Below, one piece after another: positions 37,676-46,529 of a DNA stretch of 64,000 nucleotides. Under the pieces are notes generated by a model. It worked only from the letters and a program-made list of their open reading frames with translations. It was not told the origin of the DNA and searched no databases. How positions within the stretch are numbered: the stretch's first letter is position 1; every line of letters starts with the position of its first letter. Source of the DNA: Scytonema hofmannii PCC 7110 (GTDB lineage Bacteria; Cyanobacteriota; Cyanobacteriia; Cyanobacteriales; Nostocaceae); the NCBI RefSeq assembly GCF_000346485.2, contig NZ_KQ976354.1:5104436-5168435 (forward strand), written 5' to 3'. Both the position numbers and the translations under genes were made by a program.

Positions 37676-37962
37676 CGGTTTTCAATTGGGTGCATTACAT
37701 AAAAAAGTTATGAGACCGCAGATGGACGCAGACGAACGCGGATAAATCTGTACTTCAATAAGAGTGAAAACTGCTATAGCTAACTTAATGATGCCAATCG
37801 AATTATTCATGCTGCTGCCGTATCAAACTTAAATCATGAGACATCACGAGAAATAAGATTGATGAAAGATGGGTAGGTTGGCAATCCCACCCGATGCCAT
37901 AGTTGATTTTTTGCAGTTCTTCAACAATAGAATTGGCTAATTGGCTACGCAAGCTTTCTGAC

Positions 37963-38865
37963 TTATGAAACATTGTCTAACCAAGCCTGCAAATCAGCTA
38001 GACTAGTAAAATCCAGCAGCGCTTCGCTCAAATCTTCCAGAACAGGTAATGGCAAACCAGAAATTCGCTGAGTGAGTTCCTTTGAGAGTTTCTGCCCAAA
38101 GCGTTTAGTTAGGAGTCGAATAACGAGGTTCGCTGCTTCTTCAACGCGTCCTTCAACACGCCCTTCAACACGTCCTTCAACACGCCCTTCAACACGCCCT
38201 TCAACACGTCCTTCTTCTTTAATTTCCCGGTACACTCGTGTTTGTTGTAGTGTAATCCCTAACATCGCCTCTATCTCCTTTCGGCTCAACTGTTCAAACT
38301 TATAAACTATGATTGTCGTCACCATCTCTATTATGACCTGACTCAATGGTGGGGGGGCTTCTTGACGAGTTCTGGTTAACAAATACCTTGCTTCTTCTGG
38401 TGCTTGTTCTTCGCTGACGGTGGTGAGTACCATCAGCGCTACCCACAAAGGTAAGGAACGGATGTCCCCCAACTCATCCAAATACACCCGGTGTACTTGC
38501 TCGCCGTTGAGTAGGGTGCGATGAGGATAAACATCACTTTGTTCAATACTGCGTGTCGGATAAATTATTACTGCTTGCCAATCGTTAAATCTCCCTCGTT
38601 GGCGATAGAAATATAATGCAGATTCGGCAAATAATCTTTCGTAAAGTTGTTCGTCTTTCTGAAACTGCACCTCACAAAAATAGACGATTCCTGTGCCTTG
38701 ATTTTCCGGTGGGAGAAATACTCCGTCAATTTCAAATTTGGGTTCTTTGACAGCTACCGAATCAAATCGGTATGCACTCGCATTGTTTGGCGCATTTGCC
38801 AATAGTTCAAAGAGCAGTGAGGGAGATTGTTGAAATAGTTTATAAAAGATTGAGTCGCGGCGCAT
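37963..38865 (-). CDS. DUF2887/Rpn-like PD-(D/E)XK nuclease-family protein with DUF4351 tail
   Basis: 300 aa. The N-terminal part (MRRDSIFYKLFQQSPSLLFE, then FEIDGVFLPP and YFCEVQFQKDEQLYERLFAE) is the DUF2887 nuclease-like domain with D...EVQ core residues. The C-terminal 60 residues (LVIRLLTKRFGQKLSKELTQ to FTSLADLQAWL) are DUF4351. Between them lie six copies of the tetrapeptide EGRV, encoded by a 12-base repeat. Related proteins are linked to recombination or transposition, but the role here is unproven. Confidence 0.85.
   Translation of the reverse strand: MRRDSIFYKLFQQSPSLLFELLANAPNNASAYRFDSVAVKEPKFEIDGVFLPPENQGTGIVYFCEVQFQKDEQLYERLFAESALYFYRQRGRFNDWQAVIIYPTRSIEQSDVYPHRTLLNGEQVHRVYLDELGDIRSLPLWVALMVLTTVSEEQAPEEARYLLTRTRQEAPPPLSQVIIEMVTTIIVYKFEQLSRKEIEAMLGITLQQTRVYREIKEEGRVEGRVEGRVEGRVEGRVEGRVEEAANLVIRLLTKRFGQKLSKELTQRISGLPLPVLEDLSEALLDFTSLADLQAWLDNVS
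38140..38211 (-). repeat. 12-bp in-frame tandem repeat (EGRV x6)
   Basis: Six 12-base units (TTCAACACGCCC or TTCAACACGTCC on the plus strand) encode GRVE in the linker of the DUF2887 protein. Any gain or loss of a unit keeps the frame, so length variation between strains is expected. Confidence 0.9.
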
Positions 38866-39316
38866 GAATCATTCTAGTTAATTTATCAAAGGAAATTTGC
38901 CATAGATTTCATCTTACATCCCCCGGCTATTTATTGACCTAATAGTCTATGCAATTTTCCTTTTTGGTTACTTTTGGTAGAGAAAAATCAACACTCCTTT
39001 ATGGAATATCTTATTGCCCAATAAATAATCACTCTTCCAACCGCAGAACATCAAATTCTAACAGATACATCAGCGTGCGAAATAATTCTATTGGGGTAAT
39101 ATGCGGATGTTTGTTGAGGATTGTCTCAAGAGATTGGGAGCCATCTCAATACTGCAAGGGATTACGATAATTGAGATATCAGAACCCCGGTTTCACAGAA
39201 GTTACCGGGGTTCTAATTTTGGATTTTGGATTTTGAATTGAAATGCTCTGCATTTGAATTGCTTCAAACCGGGCAAACAATACTCTTTATCCCAAATTTG
39301 TATTAGTAGTCACTGG
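38866..39316. other. Intergenic region with a possible gene remnant
   Basis: On the minus strand about 39029-39140 reads SQSLETILNKHPHITPIELF, then RTLMYLLEFDVLRLEE and a stop. This looks protein-like but has no start and no family I can name; it may be a decayed gene end. The CCGGGGTTC palindrome at 39181-39214 and short TTTTGGA repeats follow. Confidence 0.4.
39181..39214. repeat. CCGGGGTTC dispersed palindrome
   Basis: AGAACCCCGGT and ACCGGGGTTCT pair perfectly (11 bp) around a 12-base loop, followed by AATTTT. It belongs with the CCGGGTTTC-type palindromes elsewhere in the window. Confidence 0.7.
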
Positions 39317-39336
39317 TCACTGGTCACTGGTCACTG
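39308..39336. repeat. CCAGTGA heptamer array (minus-strand sense)
   Basis: GTCACTG units on the plus strand overlap the last codons and TGA stop of the CpcS-like gene and extend just past it. Confidence 0.85.
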
Positions 39337-39886
39337 AACTAGTTGCTTCTGCCGCTTCCGCAGGTTGACCCCCACCCATGCGAATTTCAGTCGTCAAGGT
39401 AGCCATGCTAAAACCGCCAAACCGCTTCAAAACACCAACTCGCATCCGCAAATTGGGACTGGCAAACCAAAGGCGTTCCTCAGACCACATAGTTTCGTAC
39501 TCTGTTGTCAGAGTTAAGGTGTCATCACTGCCCATCTTATAGCGTCCGGCAACTGGAGCTTTCTCAGCATAGCCCATTTCCCGCAATAACTTACCTTCAT
39601 TGGGATTATCTTCATCTGGTACAACAGCTAACACTGTGGAACCAGTATGCTTTTCTTCATCCCATTCCATCGTGCCATTCCAAGTTACCCTGGCACCACA
39701 GGAAGCAAGGTTGGGATCGACTTCGTTGTGCTGGCAAAGTTTGATGACTTCAGGATGATCTTTTGCCAAAGATTCAATCACAATATCCGATTTACCATCT
39801 TCCGATTGCTTAAATGCCAAATGATGACTGGTACGATGAGAGAACCATTTCCCACCACTTAATTCAAAAAACTCTTTTATATCCAT
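39317..39886 (-). CDS. cpcS: CpcS-type phycobiliprotein lyase
   Basis: 189 aa. A lipocalin-like CpcS/CpeS protein: [20 protein letters not shown] at the N-terminus, [25 protein letters not shown], and [18 protein letters not shown] followed by [19 protein letters not shown]. CpcS enzymes attach phycocyanobilin to the Cys84-type site of phycobiliproteins. The next gene upstream encodes an NblB-like HEAT protein, which fits a phycobilisome context. The C-terminal VTSDQ comes from a heptamer array. Confidence 0.9.
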   Translation of the reverse strand: MDIKEFFELSGGKWFSHRTSHHLAFKQSEDGKSDIVIESLAKDHPEVIKLCQHNEVDPNLASCGARVTWNGTMEWDEEKHTGSTVLAVVPDEDNPNEGKLLREMGYAEKAPVAGRYKMGSDDTLTLTTEYETMWSEERLWFASPNLRMRVGVLKRFGGFSMATLTTEIRMGGGQPAEAAEATSSVTSDQ

Positions 39887-40066
39887 AGAAAGAATCTACC
39901 TTTCTTCAAAATCCTTCTCTTCTCCCACTTACTTAAAGGTAGCAGGAGGTGTGCAAGTTAATCGATTTTGGATCTTGAACCATAGATGGACGCAGATGCA
40001 CCCAGTATAGAAGAGAAACTTATCTGCGTGCGTCTGCGTGCGTCTGCGGTTATAATCATTCTTTAC

Positions 40067-40747
40067 TTAAGCTTGATAACCTGCTTCCTCAAGTCGCTTT
40101 AAAGAAATCGTTGATGATTCAGAAACGTGTGGATGGTTATCTTTTTCTAGGTATTTTAGGGCAGAGACGCTCTTTGGGGTGGGAAGATGACCTAAAGCTT
40201 CTGCAAGACGTTGCCGCACCAACCAATCTTCTGACTGGGCAAAGCGTAGAATTAAATCTACAGACTCGACATCTTTGATTTCTCCAATTGCAGCGATCGC
40301 AGCTTGTTGCAAAACAACTTCCTCGCTGTCCAGAGCTTTGATCAGGATATCACGGGCGCGTTTGTCTTTAAGATTACCAAGAGATACGGCAGCGCTAAAG
40401 CGTACCAGCCAGTCGGTATCTTCATAAAATGCCCGCATCAAAGGTTCAACAGCTCTTTTGTCTTCTAAGTAACCTAATGCACCAGCAGCATCAGCACGCA
40501 TACCGTAATCCGGATCTGTTTCTAAAATTTTGATCAGAAGGGGATAGCATTCTGCTGTTTGCTTGATGCCTAAAGCAAAAATTGCCATCGATCGCAGTTG
40601 GATAGATTCGTCATCCAATACTTTCTTGATCAAAGGAACTGCGTCTTCTGCCGGAACTTCCCTTAGAGATGCAAGGGCGACCATGCGATCGCGTAAATTG
40701 TCACTTTCTAACTGAGTGGAAATTTCCTTTATGCTTGGAGTTGCCAT
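40067..40747 (-). CDS. HEAT-repeat protein, NblB-like
   Basis: 226 aa built of about six HEAT/PBS-lyase repeats (for example RSMAIFALGIKQTAECYPLL and RFSAAVSLGNLKDKRARDIL). Length, repeat pattern and the neighbouring cpcS gene point to NblB, which helps dismantle phycobilisomes or detach bilins under starvation; CpcE/F-type lyase subunits share the fold, so that alternative stands. It is transcribed in the same direction as cpcS, 180 bases ahead of it. Confidence 0.8.
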   Translation of the reverse strand: MATPSIKEISTQLESDNLRDRMVALASLREVPAEDAVPLIKKVLDDESIQLRSMAIFALGIKQTAECYPLLIKILETDPDYGMRADAAGALGYLEDKRAVEPLMRAFYEDTDWLVRFSAAVSLGNLKDKRARDILIKALDSEEVVLQQAAIAAIGEIKDVESVDLILRFAQSEDWLVRQRLAEALGHLPTPKSVSALKYLEKDNHPHVSESSTISLKRLEEAGYQA

Positions 40748-40841
40748 TTAGTTTTAAGGTATTTTTCTTATCTCTGTTTCTATTAAGTATTATTACAAAT
40801 TCAAGAGATAAATGCGATCTCCTTAGTGGTGTGTATATCCG

Positions 40842-40962
40842 TAATCAGTGACCAGTGACCAGTGACCAGTGACCAGTGACCAGTGACCAGTGACCAGTGA
40901 CCAGTGACCAGTGACCAGTGACCGATGAGCAATCCAAAATCCAAAATCCAAAATCTAAAATT
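40842..40962. repeat. CCAGTGA array followed by TTTTGGA-type array
   Basis: About 11 CCAGTGA units on the plus strand, then five AATCCAA-type units ending next to the stop of the MFS gene. Here the CCAGTGA units are antisense to both neighbouring genes, unlike most arrays in the window. Confidence 0.9.
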
Positions 40963-40965
40963 GTA

Positions 40966-42411
40966 TTACCTGTTTTGCCGTTCTTTGAGCTGCAGCACGA
41001 TTTGCGCGTGCATCTCACGGGTAATTGGGTAAAAATACGTTAAAATCAGCCCAAAAATTAAACAAATCGCAGGGATGGGACCAGTCGCAATGCGGATAGC
41101 AAAAAGTGCTGACTCTGGTTGCACGGGGAGTGCGCTTTGCCCCGCAACTGCTTCTTTAAAACCAGAAGTTTCTAGGGCTATCCCGACTAAAAACAGCCCC
41201 AATGCCAAACCAAACTTTTGCAGCAAAACCATAAAGCCGTAAAAAATCCCTTCTCTTCGCTGTCCGGTTTGAAGTTCATCCAATTCAATCACATCTGGCA
41301 TCATCGACCAAGGTACGAGATAGGCGGTAGAAACACCAACCCCTGCCATAACTGCTAGGACATACATTAAACCTACTTGATTGGGTTGTAAAAAAAATAG
41401 CCCTGCTTGTGCTATCAGCCATAAACTCATGCCCATAAAATAAACAGCTTTTTTCCCAAATTTCTGACTTGCTGCACTCCATACAAAGAGCATCAAAAGA
41501 GCAGTTCCTTGAACTCCGATCAGTGCTGTTGGAACATCTGATTCTTTAAGTCGCATCCAGTTAACAACAAAGTAAGGAATGATACTTGCTGTCACCTGTA
41601 CGGCTAACCAGGAAAAAAGGTATATTCCAATAACGAAGAGAAAAGGTCGATTGCTAAAAACGATTTTTAGCTGCTCTTTTATAGGTATGGAGACAGTTTC
41701 CTCTTGGGCAGCAGTACGCTTGGCTTCAAAAGCCATAACGCGATCGCGAAGACCCCAAACACAGCAGTACAGCCCTAATATTGAGATTACACTACAAATT
41801 GCAGCTAACACTAGATATTGCTGTTGGCGGTTAGCTATATTATCAAAAACAACTTTTGCCAGTAGTAGGGACAAAATGCTGCCACCAATGGAAAAAGCAA
41901 AACGAAAGCTGTTAAGGCTGGTACGTTCGTCGTAATCTTGAGTCAGTTCTGGAGTCATTGCCGTGTATGGCAAGTTGACCACAGTGTAGAATACCTGTGA
42001 TACCAATCCAACGACAACGTAATACCAAAATAAACCCCAAACATTAACTTTGGGATCGTCACTAAATCGAGGTATAATCCATTGCAAAAAGAAGAACAAA
42101 CTAAAAGGGATTGCCCCATAGAATAACCACGGTAAACGTCGTCCCCACCTGGATTTTGTGCGATCGGTAAGTACTCCAACAAAAGGATCGTTAACTGCAT
42201 CCCAAATTTTCCCAATCAGTAGTATACTGCCAGCCAACCCTGCTGAGATACCAGCGACATTAGTAAAAAAAATCATCAGAAAAAAGATGCTGATGTTTGC
42301 AGTTATTGCTGGTCCCAAGTCACCCGCACCAAAAGCAAGTTTTGTTTTTAAGTCTAGTTTTTCTGGCTGATAGACTTGTTCGGAATGAGCATCTGCGTCA
42401 GAATTGTTCAT
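40966..42411 (-). CDS. MFS transporter, glycoside-pentoside-hexuronide (GPH) symporter type
   Basis: 481 aa, with about 12 hydrophobic segments. The GPH signature is at the N-terminal half (KLAFGAGDLGPAI, then IGKIWDAVNDPFVGVLTDRT, KSRWGRRLPWL) and a long central loop carries EQLKIVFSNRPF. GPH transporters import sugars with H+ or Na+. The substrate is not evident from neighbours. Confidence 0.88.
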   Translation of the reverse strand: MNNSDADAHSEQVYQPEKLDLKTKLAFGAGDLGPAITANISIFFLMIFFTNVAGISAGLAGSILLIGKIWDAVNDPFVGVLTDRTKSRWGRRLPWLFYGAIPFSLFFFLQWIIPRFSDDPKVNVWGLFWYYVVVGLVSQVFYTVVNLPYTAMTPELTQDYDERTSLNSFRFAFSIGGSILSLLLAKVVFDNIANRQQQYLVLAAICSVISILGLYCCVWGLRDRVMAFEAKRTAAQEETVSIPIKEQLKIVFSNRPFLFVIGIYLFSWLAVQVTASIIPYFVVNWMRLKESDVPTALIGVQGTALLMLFVWSAASQKFGKKAVYFMGMSLWLIAQAGLFFLQPNQVGLMYVLAVMAGVGVSTAYLVPWSMMPDVIELDELQTGQRREGIFYGFMVLLQKFGLALGLFLVGIALETSGFKEAVAGQSALPVQPESALFAIRIATGPIPAICLIFGLILTYFYPITREMHAQIVLQLKERQNR

Positions 42412-42439
42412 AAATCTTTAAGTTTGTAATAAAATTAAT

Positions 42440-42527
42440 TATTGTCATTTGTCATTTGTCATGAGTTCTACTAACCACTGTACGGGCGCAATGCCTTGCG
42501 CCCCTACTAACCACTAACCACTAACCA
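42440..42527. repeat. Short heptamer blocks flanking a palindrome
   Basis: TTTGTCA units (42440-42465) and CCACTAA units (42506-42526) flank the GGGGCGCAA-type palindrome at 42480-42507, whose arms pair with one mismatch. The block lies between the divergent MFS and phosphoribosyltransferase genes. Confidence 0.8.
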
Positions 42528-42529
42528 AA

Positions 42530-43042
42530 ATGCCAGACCTTTACGTTTCTTGGTCAGATTATCACCAAAAAATTGAACAACTGGCTGCTAAAATCTACCA
42601 GTCTAGGTGGGAATTTAACCAGATTGTTTGTCTTGCACGAGGAGGACTGAGGGTTGGAGATATTCTTTCCCGTATTTATAAGCAGCCCTTGGCAATTTTA
42701 GCAACATCATCTTACAGTGGTCTGGGAAAGCAAGAGAGAGGAAATCTCATCTTTTCTCGCCATTTAACCATGACAACTGAACATTTAGGTTCGCGCATTC
42801 TTTTAGTGGATGATTTGGTGGATTCTGGAATTACGCTTCAAAAGTGCATTCCATGGTTACAAGAAAACAGCAATTCTCCTATAGAAGACATTCGGACGGG
42901 TGTCCTCTGGTACAAAGCTTGCTCTGTTATAGTACCGGATTACTACATCGATTACCTACCAGACAACCCCTGGATACACCAACCTTTTGAACCATACGAA
43001 TTAATGAATCCGGCGGATTTGGTGGTAATGGTTAGTAGTTAG
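42530..43042 (+). CDS. Phosphoribosyltransferase (Gpt/hypoxanthine-xanthine type)
   Basis: 170 aa. The PRPP-binding motif ILLVDDLVDSGITL lies at about residue 95, and the N-terminal IVCLARGGLRVGDILSRIYK and C-terminal DNPWIHQPFEPYE match purine PRTases of the xanthine-guanine type. It would convert a free purine base and PRPP to the nucleotide. The TAG stop lies in a TTAGTGG heptamer array. Confidence 0.85.
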   Translation: MPDLYVSWSDYHQKIEQLAAKIYQSRWEFNQIVCLARGGLRVGDILSRIYKQPLAILATSSYSGLGKQERGNLIFSRHLTMTTEHLGSRILLVDDLVDSGITLQKCIPWLQENSNSPIEDIRTGVLWYKACSVIVPDYYIDYLPDNPWIHQPFEPYELMNPADLVVMVSS

Positions 43043-43126
43043 TGGTTAGTTGTTGGTTGTTAGTTGTTGGTTGTTAGCTGTCAACTACTATCCACTATCC
43101 ACTATCCACTAACTACTAACCACAAT
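43031..43126. repeat. TTAGTGG/CCACTAT heptamer array shared by two convergent genes
   Basis: TTAGTGG and GTTGTTA units on the left, inverse TCCACTA units on the right. The left part supplies the stop of the phosphoribosyltransferase, the right part the last residues (LVVSG) and stop of the AEC transporter on the opposite strand. Confidence 0.9.
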
Positions 43127-44022
43127 GGCAAAGTAAACAACAGTAGCATGGTTCCCATTGCCAATGCAGTAACTGCAAGATCGCGATCGAGGTTAAAGGT
43201 TTCAGCAAGAACTAATGTGGCAAAGGCTGGCGGCATTGCCATTTGTAGTAAAATAACTTGTGCTGCTTCTCCGGTTAAACCAAAGAGCGGTATAATGCTG
43301 CTGACCAATAAGGGAACAACTAACATTTTGATCCCCACACTCATGGTCGCTCTTGGGAAACTGCGCCAAGAATTGAGTTTGCTCAGCCGCATCCCGATTA
43401 ATACAAGGGATAAGGCAACGGAACACCAAGCTACTTTCTCTAGAAAAAAATCGATGGGTTGGGGTATTTTAGCTTGTCGGAGGAGGAAACCAAATCCAAA
43501 ACTCCATAAGGCTGGATTGATGAGAATGGCATGAAGCACTTGCTTGTAACTTTGAGCAGTATTGCCAAAACGGGCGGCTATTGCAACACCTAATCCGTAA
43601 GCCCCTAATGTTGTCCCCAGCAAATCGTAAAACAATGCCCATGCAAAATACTGAGTGCCAACTATTGACAGTGTGACAGGATAGCCAATATAACCTGTGT
43701 TACCCACCATTGCCGCTAGGATAAAACTACCTTGAGTCGGGTTCTGAGGTGTAGTATTAGTCAAATAGGTTTGTCCTTTAATTCCTAGCCAAGCTAAAAA
43801 CGCTCCTAGTAAAATAGCTAGGAAGGCGATCGCTGGTGCAATCCAAATCGGTCCCGACAGGTCAGCTTTTCGTAAAAAAATTACAATGCTTATCGGTACT
43901 CCTACCCAGAAAAGGAACCTACCTAGTTGGGTAGGAACTGTAGCGGGTAAGTTGCGTCCCAGGATATATCCAAGAAGGACTAGACCCACTAGCAAAAGGT
44001 ACAGTTCTAAGAGTTTAAACAA
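43102..44022 (-). CDS. AEC (auxin efflux carrier) family transporter
   Basis: 306 aa, about ten hydrophobic segments in two bundles. Family blocks are LPATVPTQLGRFLFWVGVP near the start, MVGNTGYIGYPVTLS in the middle and MAMPPAFATLVLAETFNLD near the end. AEC proteins export or import small organic acids; the substrate is not predictable. The C-terminus is read from a heptamer array. Confidence 0.88.
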   Translation of the reverse strand: MFKLLELYLLLVGLVLLGYILGRNLPATVPTQLGRFLFWVGVPISIVIFLRKADLSGPIWIAPAIAFLAILLGAFLAWLGIKGQTYLTNTTPQNPTQGSFILAAMVGNTGYIGYPVTLSIVGTQYFAWALFYDLLGTTLGAYGLGVAIAARFGNTAQSYKQVLHAILINPALWSFGFGFLLRQAKIPQPIDFFLEKVAWCSVALSLVLIGMRLSKLNSWRSFPRATMSVGIKMLVVPLLVSSIIPLFGLTGEAAQVILLQMAMPPAFATLVLAETFNLDRDLAVTALAMGTMLLLFTLPLWLVVSG

Positions 44023-44124
44023 AACTGGGACTTATATAAGTAGATGTGAAATATTACCTAATTTTGTGTCCTTGTATCTAGTTTACAATTTTTATGGTTA
44101 TTTATCAAAAGCAGGAGTGGATTT

Positions 44125-44940
44125 GTGAGTAATGCTGGTTTTCCCGAACAACCACAGGACACACCACCTAGTAAAAGTGAAGATATCCCGGCAGCTTTAC
44201 GCGATACTCCTGATGCAGAAACTAAGGTGCGCTTCCGAGGGTTCATTTGGTTGGGTGGAGGAGTCGCGGGATTTCTCCTCCTGGCTCTGTTGAGCGGTTT
44301 GTTTTTCCTTTTTATTGAATCCAAAAAACCAAGTAATTCCAAACTTTCTCCTGCAAGTTCAAATCCTACAACTTCGCAAGAATCTGGAAATTCTGCCAAA
44401 GTTAATGATGAAGATTTTGTGTTGGGGCATTTTTCCTACTCAGAAGCCTCTTTAGCTGAACTTCAACCGATTACTGGTGATGGACGTATTAAATTGAGAG
44501 CAACTGCTGCTCAAAAATATCAAGAGATGGTAGCAGCAGCAAGAAGCGCGGGAGTTATTTTAGTTCCAATTTCCGGTTTTCGCTCCATACAAGAACAAGA
44601 ACAGTTATTTTTTGTAGTTGGTGCTCAGCGAAACCAGACACCCGCACAACGAGCGGCTGTCAGCGCACCTCCCGGTCATAGCGAACATCATACAGGTTAC
44701 GCTGTAGACATTGGGGATGGAGCCGCACCATCTACTAATCTCAATACTAATTTTGAAAAAACAAAAGCTTTTCAGTGGTTGCAAGCGAATGCAGCCCGTT
44801 TTAGTTTTGAGTTGTCATTTCCCAAGGAGAATCCTCAAGGAGTAAGTTATGAACCATGGCACTGGCGTTTTGTAGGCGATCGCGGTAGCTTGGAAACTTT
44901 TTACAGAGCTAAGAATTATAAACCCACCCAAGCACAATAA
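44125..44940 (+). CDS. M15 family D-Ala-D-Ala carboxypeptidase (VanY-like), membrane anchored
   Basis: 271 aa from a GTG start with an AGGAG site 8 bases upstream. A membrane anchor spans about residues 48-70, followed by a Ser/Asn-rich linker and the VanY peptidase. Zinc-site residues are in GHSEHHTGYAVDIGD and EPWHWRF; the substrate loop is ISGFRSIQEQEQLF. It would trim peptidoglycan stem peptides outside the cytoplasmic membrane. The gene is divergent from the AEC gene. Confidence 0.9.
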   Translation: MSNAGFPEQPQDTPPSKSEDIPAALRDTPDAETKVRFRGFIWLGGGVAGFLLLALLSGLFFLFIESKKPSNSKLSPASSNPTTSQESGNSAKVNDEDFVLGHFSYSEASLAELQPITGDGRIKLRATAAQKYQEMVAAARSAGVILVPISGFRSIQEQEQLFFVVGAQRNQTPAQRAAVSAPPGHSEHHTGYAVDIGDGAAPSTNLNTNFEKTKAFQWLQANAARFSFELSFPKENPQGVSYEPWHWRFVGDRGSLETFYRAKNYKPTQAQ

Positions 44941-45191
44941 TAAAGGGAGTAGGGAGTAGGGTAGAGAGATTTTCATGTTTGGTAATGAAATTTTTCATCG
45001 CGATTGCCTTCTTTAATCAGAGTTCTTGCAAAAGTCAATTTTTGCTGACTTTCTTGGCTTTGCGGCTTTGCGTGAGGTCAAAAAATATTTACGCAAGAAG
45101 TCTATTACCTAAGAATGGTAACTAAAACCAGTCATGAATTTTCACTCAAGACATGGGTATCCTGAGTTATAGAAAAAACTAGCTTGGCAAT

Positions 45192-46499
45192 ATGAATGCA
45201 GATGCAAATGTAAGTCTGGGAATTCACGGATACCCTTCGTTAGAGCAGTCTCAAGAACGGCTAAAACTGATAGTTCAGCAAACACCACTTATAGTCGTTG
45301 AATGGAATACTCGATTTGAGGTGCAAACTTGGAATCCAGCAGCAGAGAAAGCGTTCGGCTATCGCAAAGAGGAAGTGTTAGGTCAGCATTTCAGTTTCAT
45401 TGTTCCAGAAGAATATCGTGCTTATGTGGATGATGTCGCCAAACAAATATTAGCTCAGCATGGCGGATCTCATGCAATTAATGAGAACTTGACAAAAAAC
45501 GGTCAGCGTATCACCTGTGAGTGGTTTAACGCTCCAATGATTGACTCCACAGGTGAGCTTTTAGGTGGTCTTTCTGTAGCCCTAGATATTAGCGATCGCA
45601 AACGTGCTGAAGCTGCTGTCATTCAAAAAACTCAAGAACTCGAACAAGCCTTGCAAGATCTGCAAAACGCCCAACTGCAAATTGTCCAGAGCGAAAAAAT
45701 GGCATCCTTAGGCAACCTTGTAGCAGGCGTTGCCCACGAAATCAATAACCCTATCGGCTTCCTCAACGGTAGCATTAACAACGCCAAAGACTACGTTCAA
45801 GACCTGCTCAGACATTTGAGGCTCTATCAGCAACATTATCCTCAAGCAGCAACACCCATTCAAAACCATGCTGAAGATATCGACCTAGAATTCTTGAGCG
45901 AGGACTTACCTAAATTACTGGACTCAATGAAAGGAGCAACAGATCGCATCACATCCATCAGTACCAGTCTCCGCACCTTCTCCCGCGCTGACACTGACTA
46001 TAAAGTCAGCGCTAACTTACACGAGGGACTTGATAGCACCCTGCTCATTCTGAAATACCGCCTTAAAGCCAACGAACACCGTCCTGCTATCAATATTATG
46101 AAAGAATATGGCAAGTTGCCCCAAATCAAGTGCTTCCCCAGTCAAATAAATCAAGTGTTTATGAACATTTTGGCAAATGCGATCGATGTGTTTGACGAGA
46201 TGACACAAACACAGTCATTTGTCGAACTCCGAGCCAATCGGCAACAAATTACTATTTACACGCAGGCGTTGGAAAACTGGGTACAGATCCGGATTCGTGA
46301 TAATGGTAAAGGCATGACAGAAGATGTGTCAGCCAAAATCTTTGACCATTTGTTTACTACCAAAGCTGTTGGCAAAGGAACGGGATTTGGATTAGCGATC
46401 GCCCGTCAAATTGTTGTGGAAAAGCATAATGGAGAGCTTAGCGTACACTCTACACCGGGTCAAGGAACAGAATTTACAATTTTGTTGCCCGTGAAATAA
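45192..46499 (+). CDS. PAS-domain sensor histidine kinase
   Basis: 435 aa, no membrane segment. A PAS domain (about 25-140: LIVVEWNTRFEVQTWNPAAE, PEEYRAYVDDVAKQ, GLSVALDISDRKRAE) is followed by a coiled linker, a phospho-acceptor region with His182 in AGVAHEINNP, and the HATPase domain (NILANAIDVFDE, IRIRDNGKGMTED, GTGFGLAIARQIV). No response regulator lies next to it, so it is an orphan. The input ligand is unknown. Confidence 0.92.
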   Translation: MNADANVSLGIHGYPSLEQSQERLKLIVQQTPLIVVEWNTRFEVQTWNPAAEKAFGYRKEEVLGQHFSFIVPEEYRAYVDDVAKQILAQHGGSHAINENLTKNGQRITCEWFNAPMIDSTGELLGGLSVALDISDRKRAEAAVIQKTQELEQALQDLQNAQLQIVQSEKMASLGNLVAGVAHEINNPIGFLNGSINNAKDYVQDLLRHLRLYQQHYPQAATPIQNHAEDIDLEFLSEDLPKLLDSMKGATDRITSISTSLRTFSRADTDYKVSANLHEGLDSTLLILKYRLKANEHRPAINIMKEYGKLPQIKCFPSQINQVFMNILANAIDVFDEMTQTQSFVELRANRQQITIYTQALENWVQIRIRDNGKGMTEDVSAKIFDHLFTTKAVGKGTGFGLAIARQIVVEKHNGELSVHSTPGQGTEFTILLPVK

Positions 46500-46529
46500 T
46501 AAGGCTGCAAAAACGCATCACCTCTATAT

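Noticed and set aside
44058-44399. A 113-codon minus-strand frame
   Set aside because: It is antisense to the well-supported M15 peptidase gene, with no family features.
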